Below are positions 51,615-60,458 of a DNA stretch of 64,000 nt, one piece after another (position 1 is the first letter of the stretch; each line of letters starts with the position of its first letter). The DNA is taken from positions 2,793,501 through 2,857,500 of the forward strand of contig NZ_CP046509.1 in the NCBI RefSeq assembly GCF_009738185.1. The letters are read 5' to 3'. Made by a program: the position numbers and the translations under genes. The notes below the pieces were generated by a model. It ran no database searches and was not told the origin of the DNA. It saw only the letters and a program-made list of their open reading frames with translations. This DNA is from Erwinia sorbitola (GTDB taxonomy: Bacteria > Pseudomonadota > Gammaproteobacteria > Enterobacterales > Enterobacteriaceae).

Positions 51615-52727
51615 ATGGTTTACGATTTAATTGTGGTTGGCAGCGGCTCTGTCGGCGCTGCTGCCGGTTGGTACGCTACTCAGGCTGGCCTGAAAGTTCT
51701 GATGATTGACAGACATCATCCACCGCACAGCGAAGGCAGCCATCATGGTGAAAGCCGCTTAATCCGCCATGCGTACGGTGAAGGTGCGCGCTATGTGCCG
51801 ATGGTGCTGCGCGCCCAGCAGCTGTGGGATGAGCTGGAGCAGCAGAGCGGCGAGCGCGTCATGCAGCGCAGCGGGGTACTGAACCTTGCCCCTCATCACT
51901 CCGAATTTATTCAAAATGTGATTCAGAGTGCAGAGCAGTTTGCGCTGAATGTGCAGATCCTTAATGAAGAACAGATTCATCAACGCTGGCCGCAGATAAC
52001 GGTACCAGACGGCTATATCGGCGTATTTGAACCACAGTCTGGCTTCCTTAAATCAGAGATTGCGGTAAAAAGCTGGATCCGCATGGCAAAGGATGCGGGC
52101 TGTGCCCAGCTGTTTAACTGCGGCGTCACCCGGATTGAGACAGAAGAAGGCTTGCAAGCGGTAACCACAGCGGATGGCGTTTATCGCGCACGCAAACTGC
52201 TGGTTAGCGCAGGTACCTGGGCAAAAACGCTCTATCCTTCCCTGCCAGTTACTCCGGTACGTAAAGTTTTCGCCTGGCATCAGGCTGATGGCCGCTACAG
52301 CACGGATAACAAATTCCCGGCGTTTACCGTCGAAATGCCGGACGGCATCCACTATTACGGCTTTCCTGCCGATAACAATGCCATCAAAATTGGTAAGCAC
52401 GAAGGCGGGCAGCCGATTGACGCCCCTGAAGGGCGCAAACCTTTTGGCAGCGTAGCGGAGGACGGCAGCGAGCTGTTCAACTTTATGCGTACCTTCCTGC
52501 CGGGCGTTGGTGTTTGTCTGCGCGGAGAAGCCTGCACCTATGATAACTCCCCGGATGAAGACTTTATTATTGATACCTTCCCGGACGAACCCAATCGAAT
52601 GGTGATCACCGGGTTAAGCGGCCACGGCTTTAAATTCGCCAGCGTCCTCGGTGAGATAGCCGCACAGTTCGCTCAGGGGAAAACCAGCGAGTTTGATTTA
52701 ACCCCGTTTGCATTAACGCGCTTTTAA
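51615..52727 (+). CDS. solA: N-methyl-L-tryptophan oxidase SolA
   Basis: SolA is a flavin enzyme of the monomeric sarcosine oxidase family (370 residues) that oxidises N-methyl amino acids, giving formaldehyde and hydrogen peroxide. It has the FAD motif DLIVVGSGSVGAAAGWYA (about residue 4), the covalent-flavin cysteine in CLRGEACTYDNSPDEDFIID (about residue 308), and the end GLSGHGFKFASVLGEIAAQFA. It matches E. coli SolA (372). Confidence 0.94.
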   Translation: MVYDLIVVGSGSVGAAAGWYATQAGLKVLMIDRHHPPHSEGSHHGESRLIRHAYGEGARYVPMVLRAQQLWDELEQQSGERVMQRSGVLNLAPHHSEFIQNVIQSAEQFALNVQILNEEQIHQRWPQITVPDGYIGVFEPQSGFLKSEIAVKSWIRMAKDAGCAQLFNCGVTRIETEEGLQAVTTADGVYRARKLLVSAGTWAKTLYPSLPVTPVRKVFAWHQADGRYSTDNKFPAFTVEMPDGIHYYGFPADNNAIKIGKHEGGQPIDAPEGRKPFGSVAEDGSELFNFMRTFLPGVGVCLRGEACTYDNSPDEDFIIDTFPDEPNRMVITGLSGHGFKFASVLGEIAAQFAQGKTSEFDLTPFALTRF

Positions 52728-52737
52728 TCTCCGGCAT

Positions 52738-52765
52738 AAAAAAAGGCTCACACTGTGAGCCTTTT
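52738..52765. terminator. Bidirectional terminator between solA and the proP-like gene
   Basis: A-tract, GGCTCACA, a 2-nt loop, TGTGAGCC and T-tract serve both convergent genes. Confidence 0.92.
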
Positions 52766-52783
52766 TCGTTACGGCCTGCTGAG

Positions 52784-54259
52784 TTACTTCCCGGCTGGTG
52801 CCGGTTTTTTCCCGCGTAAACGCAGCTTATCTACCAGGCGCTGCGCTTCTGCGCGGCTGCCTACTGAAGGTGCCGACCCACGCAGCGGCTTACGGGCGGT
52901 TTCACGCAGGGTAAAGACGGTGATCACACCAATGACCCCTGCCCCCATCAGATAGTAAGCAGGCATCAGCAGATTACCTGTTTTCTCCACCAGCCAGGTG
53001 GTAATCAGCGGCGTGGTGCCACCAAACAGCGATACCGACAGGTTAAAACCGATTGCCAGCGCACTGTAGCGGATATCGGTTGAAAACAGCGCCGGTAAAG
53101 TCGCTGGCATCGAACCACTGAAACAGGTATGGATAACACCAAGAATAATCAGGCCAAGGAAGACCAGCCACAGGTTTCCGGTGCCAATCAGCATCATGCA
53201 AGGAACCGCCAGCACAATCAGCGCGATCGCCCCGCCCCAGATCACCGGACGGCGTCCCAGGCGGTCATTCCAGTGGCCCCAGAATAACGTTAGCGGCATC
53301 ATCACAAACATCACTACCATAATCAGCAGCAGCGAACTCAGCTCGCTCAGACCAAGGATACCGGTGAGGTAGCTGGGCATATATGAGGTCATCATATAGT
53401 TTGAGACGTTAAACAGCAGCACCAGGCCTATGCACTTGAGCATCGCGGCGCGATACTTTTTCAGCATCTCCCACAGAGTCAGACGTGGTTTACTGTGTTC
53501 CAACTCCTCCTGCTTCTCCATATGCTTCTGAAAAGCCGGGGTCTCTTCCAGCTTAAGACGGATATAGAGGCCGAACAGCCCTAAAGGCGCGGCAATAAAG
53601 AAGGGAATGCGCCATCCCCAGTCCAGCAGTGCCTGCTCCGGCATCGCCGCCGTCAGCCCGGTCACCAGCCCCGCGCCCAGCAGATAGCCGCCGAGCGTAC
53701 CAAATTCCAGCCAGCTTCCCATAAAACCACGGCGCTTATCGGTAGAGTACTCGGCGATAAACGTCGCCGCCCCGCCATATTCACCGCCGGTGGAAAAGCC
53801 CTGTAACAGACGCGCCAGCAACAGCAGTACCGGAGCCATAATCCCGATGGTGTTATAGCCGGGAATCAATCCGATACAGAAGGTGCCGATCGACATCATA
53901 ATCATTGTCAGGGCCAGCACTTTCTGACGGCCAATGCGGTCGCCCAGCGGGCCGAATACCAGTCCACCTACCGGCCGCACCAGGAAGGCTGCGGCAAAAG
54001 CCCCGAAGGTTGCCAGCAGCTGTGCAGCCGGGCTACCGCCGGGGAAGAAGACTTTACCAATGGTCACGGCAAGAAAGCTGTAAACGCCAAAATCGAACCA
54101 CTCCATGGCGTTCCCAAGAGCCGCTGCGCCAACCGCACGCTTCAGCATCGCTTTATCGACGATAGTGATATCGTCAACGCTCAACGCCGGCTTGGCGGCT
54201 TTATCTTTATTCCAGAAATGCTTTTTTCGAGGCTGTTGCCCCTCTGATGATGTATCCAT
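52784..54259 (-). CDS. ProP-like proton/osmolyte symporter (MFS, MHS family) without C-terminal coiled coil
   Basis: The 491-residue protein has 12 hydrophobic segments and strong similarity to E. coli ProP, which takes up proline, glycine betaine and ectoine under osmotic stress. It has LGNAMEWFDFGVYSFLAVTIG (about 50-70), GPLGDRIGRQKVL, LLLARLLQGFSTGGEYGGAATF and FMGSWLEFGTLGGYLLG. After the last helix, ending near LRETARKPLRGSAPS, it has only about 28 residues rich in Lys/Arg. E. coli ProP has a heptad coiled-coil tail there that tunes osmosensing. ATG 54259 is chosen because GGGAG lies 6 bp upstream. It is not at the E. coli proP locus, so it may be a second osmolyte or compatible-solute carrier. 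Confidence 0.85.
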   Translation of the reverse strand: MDTSSEGQQPRKKHFWNKDKAAKPALSVDDITIVDKAMLKRAVGAAALGNAMEWFDFGVYSFLAVTIGKVFFPGGSPAAQLLATFGAFAAAFLVRPVGGLVFGPLGDRIGRQKVLALTMIMMSIGTFCIGLIPGYNTIGIMAPVLLLLARLLQGFSTGGEYGGAATFIAEYSTDKRRGFMGSWLEFGTLGGYLLGAGLVTGLTAAMPEQALLDWGWRIPFFIAAPLGLFGLYIRLKLEETPAFQKHMEKQEELEHSKPRLTLWEMLKKYRAAMLKCIGLVLLFNVSNYMMTSYMPSYLTGILGLSELSSLLLIMVVMFVMMPLTLFWGHWNDRLGRRPVIWGGAIALIVLAVPCMMLIGTGNLWLVFLGLIILGVIHTCFSGSMPATLPALFSTDIRYSALAIGFNLSVSLFGGTTPLITTWLVEKTGNLLMPAYYLMGAGVIGVITVFTLRETARKPLRGSAPSVGSRAEAQRLVDKLRLRGKKPAPAGK

Positions 54260-54861
54260 TGCATGCTCCCGATGTTGCAGTAAGTGAGCAGCCTTATAGC
54301 TTTCGTCGCTTAACAGATAATTGAAAAACAGCAAAGAGGAAGAAAGCTATAACGCAGCGAATTAAGAATGGTAATTAACGGTAAATCTTATAGTACGCTC
54401 TACTGACACTCCTTTACGGTAGACAAAACTCCGCATAATATCAAGTTAAGCGCACTATTCTCTGCTTCAGGGGGGTAAGCTTAAGGTCATGCATCGCTAA
54501 AGCAGGGGATTGCGAAACTCCTGTCTGCAATGAGTGATAGTCACCCAGGGCAATGCATTAATCCTGGTAACGATTTCCGTGACAGCGATATTGACATAAT
54601 GTGACAATATATTGACAATACCTTAATTAAGCAGCAAAAAATCCGAACGTAACCTCTCGCTCTCGCTCTCATCAACACGCCATATACACTCATGTTTTTT
54701 ATGTAAACAGGTAATAGCCTTCTGAATTACTGCGCATAACAGCAGATATCCATCAAAATATTTCACAAAATTAACAAAATCATAAATCAGTAAAACTATT
54801 TGTTGATTTTGACCTTACACAAGGCCAGTCTTATCTAAAATTCTTGTTCACGGGTCTTACT
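54260..54861. promoter_or_regulatory. 602-bp regulatory region between the proP-like gene and yceJ
   Basis: This A/T-rich gap has no supported gene. Its one clear structure is four direct TGACA repeats at 54580, 54592, 54602 and 54613 on the plus strand (TGTCA on the minus strand). Confidence 0.5.
54580..54620 (-). promoter_or_regulatory. Pho-box-like array of four TGTCA repeats
   Basis: On the minus strand TTGTCAATATATTGTCACAT continues into TATGTCAATATCGCTGTCAC. TGTCA recurs at 10-12 bp spacing, the layout of tandem PhoB half-sites (consensus CTGTCATAAATCTGTCAC). It points towards the proP-like gene, but lies over 320 bp from its start. Confidence 0.4.
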
Positions 54862-55416
54862 ATGCAGTGGAAAAATAGCGTTTCTCGTTATGGCTCAATC
54901 AGCATTGTGCTGCACTGGCTGGTGGCGGGTACCGTTTACGGTATGTTCGCGCTCGGTCTGTGGATGGTGACCCAGGGATATTATGATACCTGGTACCACA
55001 AGGCACCTGAGCTGCACAAAAGTATCGGCATGGTTCTGTTTGCAGTCATGCTGGTACGCGTGGTGTGGCGCTTTGTTTCGCCTCCGCCCAAACCCCTCAG
55101 CAGTTATACGCCGCTGGTGCGCTACAGCGCTGTTATTGCGCACCTCCTTCTCTACGGCATTCTGTTCGCTATTTTAATCAGCGGCTATCTCATCTCGACG
55201 GCTGAAGGTAAACCGATTGAGGTGTTTGGCGTTCTGCCGGTTCCCGCCCTCTTTAGCGGGCTGGGTGAGCAGGCAGATCTGGCCGGTGATATCCATCTCT
55301 GGCTGGCATGGAGCGTGGTGATCCTCTCCGCTATCCATGCGCTGGCCGCACTTAAGCACCACTTTATCGATCGCGATATTACGTTGAAAAGGATGCTGGG
55401 ACACCGCATCGACTAA
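54862..55416 (+). CDS. yceJ: Cytochrome b561 family protein YceJ
   Basis: The 184-residue membrane protein has four hydrophobic helices and the di-haem b561 layout, with histidines in SIVLHWLVAGTVYGMFALGLWM, APELHKSIGMVLF, GDIHLWLAWSVVI and SAIHALAALKHHF. In E. coli it is encoded with yceI and may pass electrons for a periplasmic process. ATG 54862 is used; a TTG 18 bp earlier is possible. It lies 21 bp before yceI. Confidence 0.92.
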   Translation: MQWKNSVSRYGSISIVLHWLVAGTVYGMFALGLWMVTQGYYDTWYHKAPELHKSIGMVLFAVMLVRVVWRFVSPPPKPLSSYTPLVRYSAVIAHLLLYGILFAILISGYLISTAEGKPIEVFGVLPVPALFSGLGEQADLAGDIHLWLAWSVVILSAIHALAALKHHFIDRDITLKRMLGHRID

Positions 55417-55437
55417 ATCATAAGAATGGAGAACACC

Positions 55438-56013
55438 ATGCTGAAAAAAAGTATTCTGGGTTTAACCACTGCCGCTCTGCTGATGACGGCAGGAACTGCC
55501 AGCGCTGCTGATTATAAAATTGATAAGGAAGGGCAACACGCTTTTGTCCAGTTCCGCATTAAGCATCTGGGCTACAGCTGGCTGTACGGTACCTTTAAAG
55601 ATTTCGATGGTAGCTTTACCTTTGATGAGGCCGATCCGGCTAAAGATAAAGTGAATGTGACGATCAATACCGGCAGTGTGGATACCAACCACGCAGAGCG
55701 TGATAAACACCTGCGCAGCGCCGACTTCCTGAATGCCAGCAAATTCCCACAGGCAACGTTTGTATCGACAGGCGTCGAAAAACAGGGTGAAGGGCTGGCA
55801 GTAACCGGTAACCTTACGCTGAACGGCGTGACTAAACCGGTGAAACTGGCGGCGAAGCTGACCGGCGAAGGGAAAGATCCGTGGGGCGGTTACCGTGCGG
55901 GCTTTGAAGCCACCGGCACAATCGCACTGAAAGATTTCAAGATTAAATCAGATTTAGGCCCGGCATCTCAGGATGTAGAGCTGATCATTTCTGTAGAAGG
56001 CGTGCGCCAGTAA
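55438..56013 (+). CDS. yceI: Periplasmic YceI family protein
   Basis: YceI is a lipocalin-like isoprenoid-binding periplasmic protein of 191 residues (same length as E. coli), induced by base or osmotic stress there. The signal peptide is cut near ASA-ADY (about residue 22). The mature part has the family pattern DKEGQHAFVQFRIKHLGYSWLYGTFKDFDGSFTFDE and LTLNGVTKPVKLAAKLTGEGKDPWGGYRAGFEATGTI. ATG 55438 has GGAGAAC before it and gives the expected start MLKKSILG. Confidence 0.95.
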   Translation: MLKKSILGLTTAALLMTAGTASAADYKIDKEGQHAFVQFRIKHLGYSWLYGTFKDFDGSFTFDEADPAKDKVNVTINTGSVDTNHAERDKHLRSADFLNASKFPQATFVSTGVEKQGEGLAVTGNLTLNGVTKPVKLAAKLTGEGKDPWGGYRAGFEATGTIALKDFKIKSDLGPASQDVELIISVEGVRQ

Positions 56014-56024
56014 CGCTAACAGCT

Positions 56025-56058
56025 GGCCTCTGACCGGAACATCGCCCGGTGAGAGGCC
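56025..56058. terminator. Hairpin between convergent yceI and trhO
   Basis: GGCCTCT-ga-CCGG, a loop and CCGG-tg-AGAGGCC form a strong stem but lack a T-tract; a candidate shared terminator or mRNA-stabilising structure. Confidence 0.5.
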
Positions 56059-56071
56059 GAAAAGCACAGGC

Positions 56072-57124
56072 TTATTCTTCAGGAGAAGGAATATGCATTG
56101 TGGTACTCAACAGGCCACGGGACTTGTTGAAAATCTTATTACCATTCTCACGACCCGCCCTGCGGGCACGCTGTTCCTCTGGCGGTAACGCCAGCTCTTC
56201 CATGCAGATCGGGCTACAGCAGTGATTGAATTTCTCAGCGCAGGCCGGACACTGAATAAACAGCAGATGGCAGCCATCATTCAGGCAGTTAACGTGGGTG
56301 TCGCAAGGTTCACCGCACTGATGGCAGTTAGCGATCACATCTTCGGAAATACGCTCCCCCATACGCTCATCAAAGACAAAGTTTTTGCCTTTAAAACGTA
56401 CTGGTAGCCCCTGCTCGCGGGCACGGCGGGCATACTCAATAATTCCGCCTTCAATGTGATACACATTTTCATAGCCGTTGTGGCGCATCCAGGCGCTGGC
56501 TTTTTCACAGCGGATACCGCCGGTGCAGTACATAACAATTTTTTTGTCTTTGTCCTGCTGCAACATATCAACAGCCATGGGCAGCTGGTCACGGAAGGTA
56601 TCAGCCGGGATCTCCAGCGCATTATCAAAATGGCCCACTTCATATTCATAGTGGTTACGCATATCAACAAACACCGCCTGCGGATCGTCCAGCATGGCGT
56701 TCACTTCCGCTGCTTTCAGATAGTCACCTACATCGCTGGCATCAAAGGTGTCATCCGTAATACCGTCAGCCACAATGCGCTCGCGGACTTTAAGACGCAG
56801 TACCCAGAAGGATTTACCGTCATCATCCAGCGCAATATTCATACGCAGATTATTCAGCGCCGGGTGGAAATCATACAGCGCCGCTTTCATCTGCTCATAC
56901 TGACTGGCCGGAACGCTGACCTGCGCGTTAATGCCTTCAGCCGCCACATACACGCGGCCAAATACTTTCAGCTTTGTCAGCGTGAGATACAGGGCATCGC
57001 GAAACGCGCGCGGATTTTCAATGGTGAAATACTTATAAAAAGAGACTGTGGTGCGCGGCTCAGTTTCAGCCAGCATGCGTGCCTTCAGCTCTTCATTGGA
57101 AACAAGGTTATGTAACACTGGCAT
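56072..57124 (-). CDS. trhO: tRNA uridine(34) hydroxylase TrhO (rhodanese domain)
   Basis: TrhO (YceA) makes 5-hydroxyuridine at position 34 of certain tRNAs, using oxygen. The 350-residue protein has an N-terminal acylphosphatase-like domain (FYKYFTIENPRAFRDALY), a rhodanese domain with the catalytic cysteine in VMYCTGGIRCEKASAW (about residue 179), and a C-terminal cysteine-rich part (CHQCGEPCDTHVNCLNDGCH, CPACAEKFNHCC). ATG 57124 gives the family start MPVLHNL. Confidence 0.95.
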   Translation of the reverse strand: MPVLHNLVSNEELKARMLAETEPRTTVSFYKYFTIENPRAFRDALYLTLTKLKVFGRVYVAAEGINAQVSVPASQYEQMKAALYDFHPALNNLRMNIALDDDGKSFWVLRLKVRERIVADGITDDTFDASDVGDYLKAAEVNAMLDDPQAVFVDMRNHYEYEVGHFDNALEIPADTFRDQLPMAVDMLQQDKDKKIVMYCTGGIRCEKASAWMRHNGYENVYHIEGGIIEYARRAREQGLPVRFKGKNFVFDERMGERISEDVIANCHQCGEPCDTHVNCLNDGCHLLFIQCPACAEKFNHCCSPICMEELALPPEEQRARRAGRENGNKIFNKSRGLLSTTMHIPSPEE

Positions 57125-57327
57125 GGTGTACGTTCCTGCGTTCAAGGAGAGAAAAAATTTCGGCGTCATAATACCCGAGCTGCCAGGCATTGTCCTTAGC
57201 GGATATATTTTTTCTGTACACATGTACCGCCGAAAACTTCGACTACACTATGAAAAATGGCACAATAGGCCATAACTAAAATTTTAACCACATCATAATA
57301 TTCCCTTTTTTTACTATCTGGATTCTC

Positions 57328-58248
57328 ATGACCCAACTGCCTCAATTCAATCGCGCCTTGTTGCACCCACGTTATTGGTTTATCTGGTTGGGTATTATCC
57401 TGCTTTATCTGTTGGTTTTATTACCCTATCCGCTGCTTTATTTTATTGGCTGCGGTCTTGGCAGAGTGTCGATGCGCCTGCTTAAATCCAGGGTGAGTAT
57501 CGCCAGACGTAATCTGGAACTCTGTTTCCCGCAGATGCCCACCGCTGAACGAGAAGCGATGCTGACGCGTAACTTTGAGTCTCTCGGCATGGGGCTTATT
57601 GAAACCGGTATGGCCTGGTTCTGGCCGGACTGGCGCATCAAAAAATGGTTCAAAGTGAGCGGGCTGGAGCATATATCGCAGGCGGCCACCGATGGAAAAG
57701 GGGTGCTGCTGATTGGTATTCACTTTTTGACGCTGGAACTGGGCGCGCGTATTTTCGGAATTTATAACCCAGGTATTGGCGTTTACCGGCCTAACGATAA
57801 CCCCTTAATCGACTGGCTCCAGACATGGGGTCGCATGCGTTCCAATAAAAGCATGCTGGATCGCAGAGATCTCAAAGGGATGATCCGCGCGCTGAAAAGA
57901 GGTGAAATCATCTGGTATGCACCCGACCATGATTACGGCCCGAGAAGCAGCGTGTTTGTTCCGCTATTTGCCGTTGAGCAGGCCGCCACAACCAAGGGCA
58001 GCTATCTGCTGATCCGCAGTGGCAATCCTGCGGTGATCCCCTTTGTGCCGCGCCGCCTGCCCTCTGGCAAGGGATATGAAATGGTCATCCTCCCGGAGCA
58101 GACCGCCATTCCGCTGGATAATGAACACGCAACCGCTGCGCGGATGAATCAGATTATTGAAAACTGCGTGTTAATGGCCCCAGATCAGTATATGTGGTTA
58201 CACCGGCGCTTTAAAACCCGCCCCGACGGGCAGCCCTCGCTCTACTGA
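57328..58248 (+). CDS. lpxL: Lipid A lauroyltransferase LpxL
   Basis: LpxL (HtrB) adds a lauroyl chain to Kdo2-lipid IVA in the inner membrane. The 306-residue protein matches the E. coli length. It has an N-terminal membrane anchor (about 18-45, WFIWLGIILLYLLVLLPYPLLYFIGCGLG) and the catalytic HX4E motif HFLTLE (about residue 132). The ending YMWLHRRFKTRPDGQPSLY is typical. It is divergent from trhO. Confidence 0.95.
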   Translation: MTQLPQFNRALLHPRYWFIWLGIILLYLLVLLPYPLLYFIGCGLGRVSMRLLKSRVSIARRNLELCFPQMPTAEREAMLTRNFESLGMGLIETGMAWFWPDWRIKKWFKVSGLEHISQAATDGKGVLLIGIHFLTLELGARIFGIYNPGIGVYRPNDNPLIDWLQTWGRMRSNKSMLDRRDLKGMIRALKRGEIIWYAPDHDYGPRSSVFVPLFAVEQAATTKGSYLLIRSGNPAVIPFVPRRLPSGKGYEMVILPEQTAIPLDNEHATAARMNQIIENCVLMAPDQYMWLHRRFKTRPDGQPSLY

Positions 58249-58254
58249 TTTTAC

Positions 58255-58278
58255 AACTGGCCGGACATCCGGCCAGTT
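58255..58278 (+). terminator. lpxL terminator
   Basis: AACTGGCCGGA, a 2-nt loop and TCCGGCCAGTT form a perfect 11-bp stem 6 bp after the lpxL stop, followed by TCAATATTTG. Confidence 0.7.
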
Positions 58279-58386
58279 TCAATATTTGAAACGGTTTTTC
58301 ATTTTTTTTGATCGCACGTCGGTTGGGTTGTCGAATAAAAGCGTATACTTGATGAGCTAATAGTTTATGAGGTAACTGTTTATTCT

Positions 58387-59619
58387 ATGTCGATGCCCGA
58401 TGCCCCCGCCGCCATTAACTGGCGAAGAAATCTTTTTGTCACCTGGGTTGGTTGTTTTCTGACCGGTGCAGGTTTCAGTCTGGTGATGCCCTTTCTCCCG
58501 CTTTACGTTGAGCAACTCGGTATAACCGACCCGCAGGCGCTTAATCTCTGGTCAGGACTGGTGTTCAGCATTACGTTCCTCTTTTCCGCTATAGCCTCCC
58601 CTTTCTGGGGCGGACTGGCCGATCGTAAAGGGCGTAAAATTATGCTGCTGCGCTCGGCGCTGGGAATGGCGATTGTGATGATGCTGATGGGTATGGCAAC
58701 CTCTATCTGGCAATTTCTGGCGCTGCGGGCCTTGCTGGGGCTGCTCGGAGGCTTTGTGCCCAACGCCAATGCGCTTATTGCCACTCAGGTTCCGCGTGGT
58801 AAAACCGGATGGGCGATGGGCTGGCTCTCTACGGGTGCCGTCAGCGGTGCGCTGATAGGCCCGCTGATTGGCGGCCTGCTGGCCGACAGCTTCGGCCTGC
58901 GTCCGGTGTTCTTTATCACTGCCGGAGTGCTGTTTATCTGCTTTATGATGACGCTATTCTGCGTACGCGAGAGCTTTATTCCGGTTCAGAAAAAAGACAT
59001 GTTGCACGCCCGCCAGGTGCTGGCCTCCCTGAGAAATCCACGCCTGGTGCTGGCGCTATTTGTCACTACGCTGATCATTCAGGTCGCTACCGGATCCATC
59101 GCTCCCATCCTCACGCTCTACGTACGAGAGCTGGCAGGACATGTCTCTAACCTGGCATTTATCAGCGGCATGATCGCTTCGGTACCCGGGGTGGCGGCGC
59201 TGCTGAGTGCCCCGCGCCTTGGCAAACTGGGCGACCGCATCGGGCCGGAACGCATTTTAATTACCATGCTGATACTCTCTGTGCTGCTGCTGATTCCGAT
59301 GGCGTTTGTACAGAACGTCTGGCAGCTGGGAATACTGCGCTTCCTGCTGGGTGCCGCCGACGGTGCACTCTTACCCGCCGTACAATCCCTGCTGGTTTAT
59401 AACGCCAGCAACAAGGTAGCCGGGCGTGTATTCAGCTATAACCAGTCGTTTCGCGATATCGGCAATGTCACCGGGCCTCTGATGGGGGCCACGGTATCGG
59501 CCCACTTCGGCTTCCGCGCGGTATTTGTGGTCACCGCCTGCATTGTGCTGTTTAACGTGCTGTATACCTGGATCACTCTGCGCAACCGCTCCGAACTGAT
59601 GGTAGTGCGGGAAGAGTAG
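58387..59619 (+). CDS. mdtG: Multidrug efflux MFS transporter MdtG
   Basis: MdtG (YceE) is a 12-helix DHA1 drug/proton antiporter; in E. coli it gives resistance to fosfomycin and deoxycholate and is controlled by MarA/SoxS/Rob. The 410-residue product resembles it in length and sequence (INWRRNLFVTWVGCFLTGAGFSLVMPFLPLYVEQLG, then the motif A-type loop GGLADRKGRKIML). The -10 element TATACT lies at 58344-58349. A convincing marbox was not seen. Confidence 0.93.
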   Translation: MSMPDAPAAINWRRNLFVTWVGCFLTGAGFSLVMPFLPLYVEQLGITDPQALNLWSGLVFSITFLFSAIASPFWGGLADRKGRKIMLLRSALGMAIVMMLMGMATSIWQFLALRALLGLLGGFVPNANALIATQVPRGKTGWAMGWLSTGAVSGALIGPLIGGLLADSFGLRPVFFITAGVLFICFMMTLFCVRESFIPVQKKDMLHARQVLASLRNPRLVLALFVTTLIIQVATGSIAPILTLYVRELAGHVSNLAFISGMIASVPGVAALLSAPRLGKLGDRIGPERILITMLILSVLLLIPMAFVQNVWQLGILRFLLGAADGALLPAVQSLLVYNASNKVAGRVFSYNQSFRDIGNVTGPLMGATVSAHFGFRAVFVVTACIVLFNVLYTWITLRNRSELMVVREE

Positions 59620-59624
59620 CGCCC

Positions 59625-60374
59625 TCAGATAAGGGTAATTTGCAGTTTATTTAACAGCTGACACAGCTCTTCATCGGGCCTTTCATCTACCACCAGAGTG
59701 CTGGCCAGTGACAGTTCGCCAATCACAAATGCCGATGCAGAGTTCAGTTTTTCCTGAGAAACCAGCACCACAGTTTCCGCTGCCCGCTCTGCCAGCGCCC
59801 GTTTCACGCAGGCCTCCTCATAGTTGCCCGTGGTAAGACCGGCACTTTTGTGCACACCCGTGACGCCCATAAAAAACAGATCCGCATTGATACGGCGGAT
59901 CCCCTCGATCATCGCAGCGCCAGTCGTCACCACCGAATGTTTGTAGAGCTGTCCGCCGATAATAATGACGTCTATCAACGGATAATCCACCAGAGCAACG
60001 GCGATACCGGGGCTGTGCGTGACCACCGTAAACGCCAGATTTCGCGGCAGCAGGTAAACCATCTCAGCTGTGGTGGTACCACCGTCAATCATTACCACCT
60101 GCCCTTCCTGAATCAGCCCGACTGCTTTTTCGGCAACCCGACGTTTTGACTCTATCTGCACGCTTTTACGCGTTTCGAATGGCGCAATGGCGGCAGAAAC
60201 CGGCAGCGCGCCACCGTGTACCCGCTGTAACAGCCCTTCTGCCGCCAGCTCTCTTAAATCCCGCCGGATGGAGTCTTCTGACACGGAAAAATGCTGACTC
60301 AACTCACGTGAAAGTACCTGTTTCTCACGTGCAAGCATGGCCAGAATCTGCTGTTTACGTTGACTGGAAAGCAT
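59625..60374 (-). CDS. DeoR/GlpR-family transcriptional regulator
   Basis: The 249-residue protein has an N-terminal DeoR helix-turn-helix (RKQQILAMLAREKQVLSRELSQHFSVSEDSIRRDLRELAAEGLLQRVHGG) and a sugar-phosphate-binding DeoRC domain (MIDGGTTTAEMVYLLP; LFFMGVTGVHKSAGLTTGNYEEACVKRALAE). Such proteins normally repress sugar-catabolic genes and are released by a phosphorylated sugar. ATG 60374 is used because GAGG lies 6 bp upstream; the ATG at 60377 is too close. It is divergent from the Nudix gene, which may be its target. It is absent from this place in E. coli. Confidence 0.9.
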   Translation of the reverse strand: MLSSQRKQQILAMLAREKQVLSRELSQHFSVSEDSIRRDLRELAAEGLLQRVHGGALPVSAAIAPFETRKSVQIESKRRVAEKAVGLIQEGQVVMIDGGTTTAEMVYLLPRNLAFTVVTHSPGIAVALVDYPLIDVIIIGGQLYKHSVVTTGAAMIEGIRRINADLFFMGVTGVHKSAGLTTGNYEEACVKRALAERAAETVVLVSQEKLNSASAFVIGELSLASTLVVDERPDEELCQLLNKLQITLI

Positions 60375-60458
60375 CATTGTCCTCTTTCACAATTGATCTT
60401 GATATTGCACGATTATGCATGATAGCGTGTTTCAGGTCACCTAAATAAGGGCAAAAAC

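Noticed and set aside
58311..58335. MarA/SoxS box before mdtG
   Set aside because: The left half ATCGCAC fits, but the right half does not match the consensus; too weak to list.
60397..60432. DeoR-type operator between the regulator and the Nudix gene
   Set aside because: The CACG...CGTG ends look symmetrical, but the inner part is not; kept only as a hint in findings.
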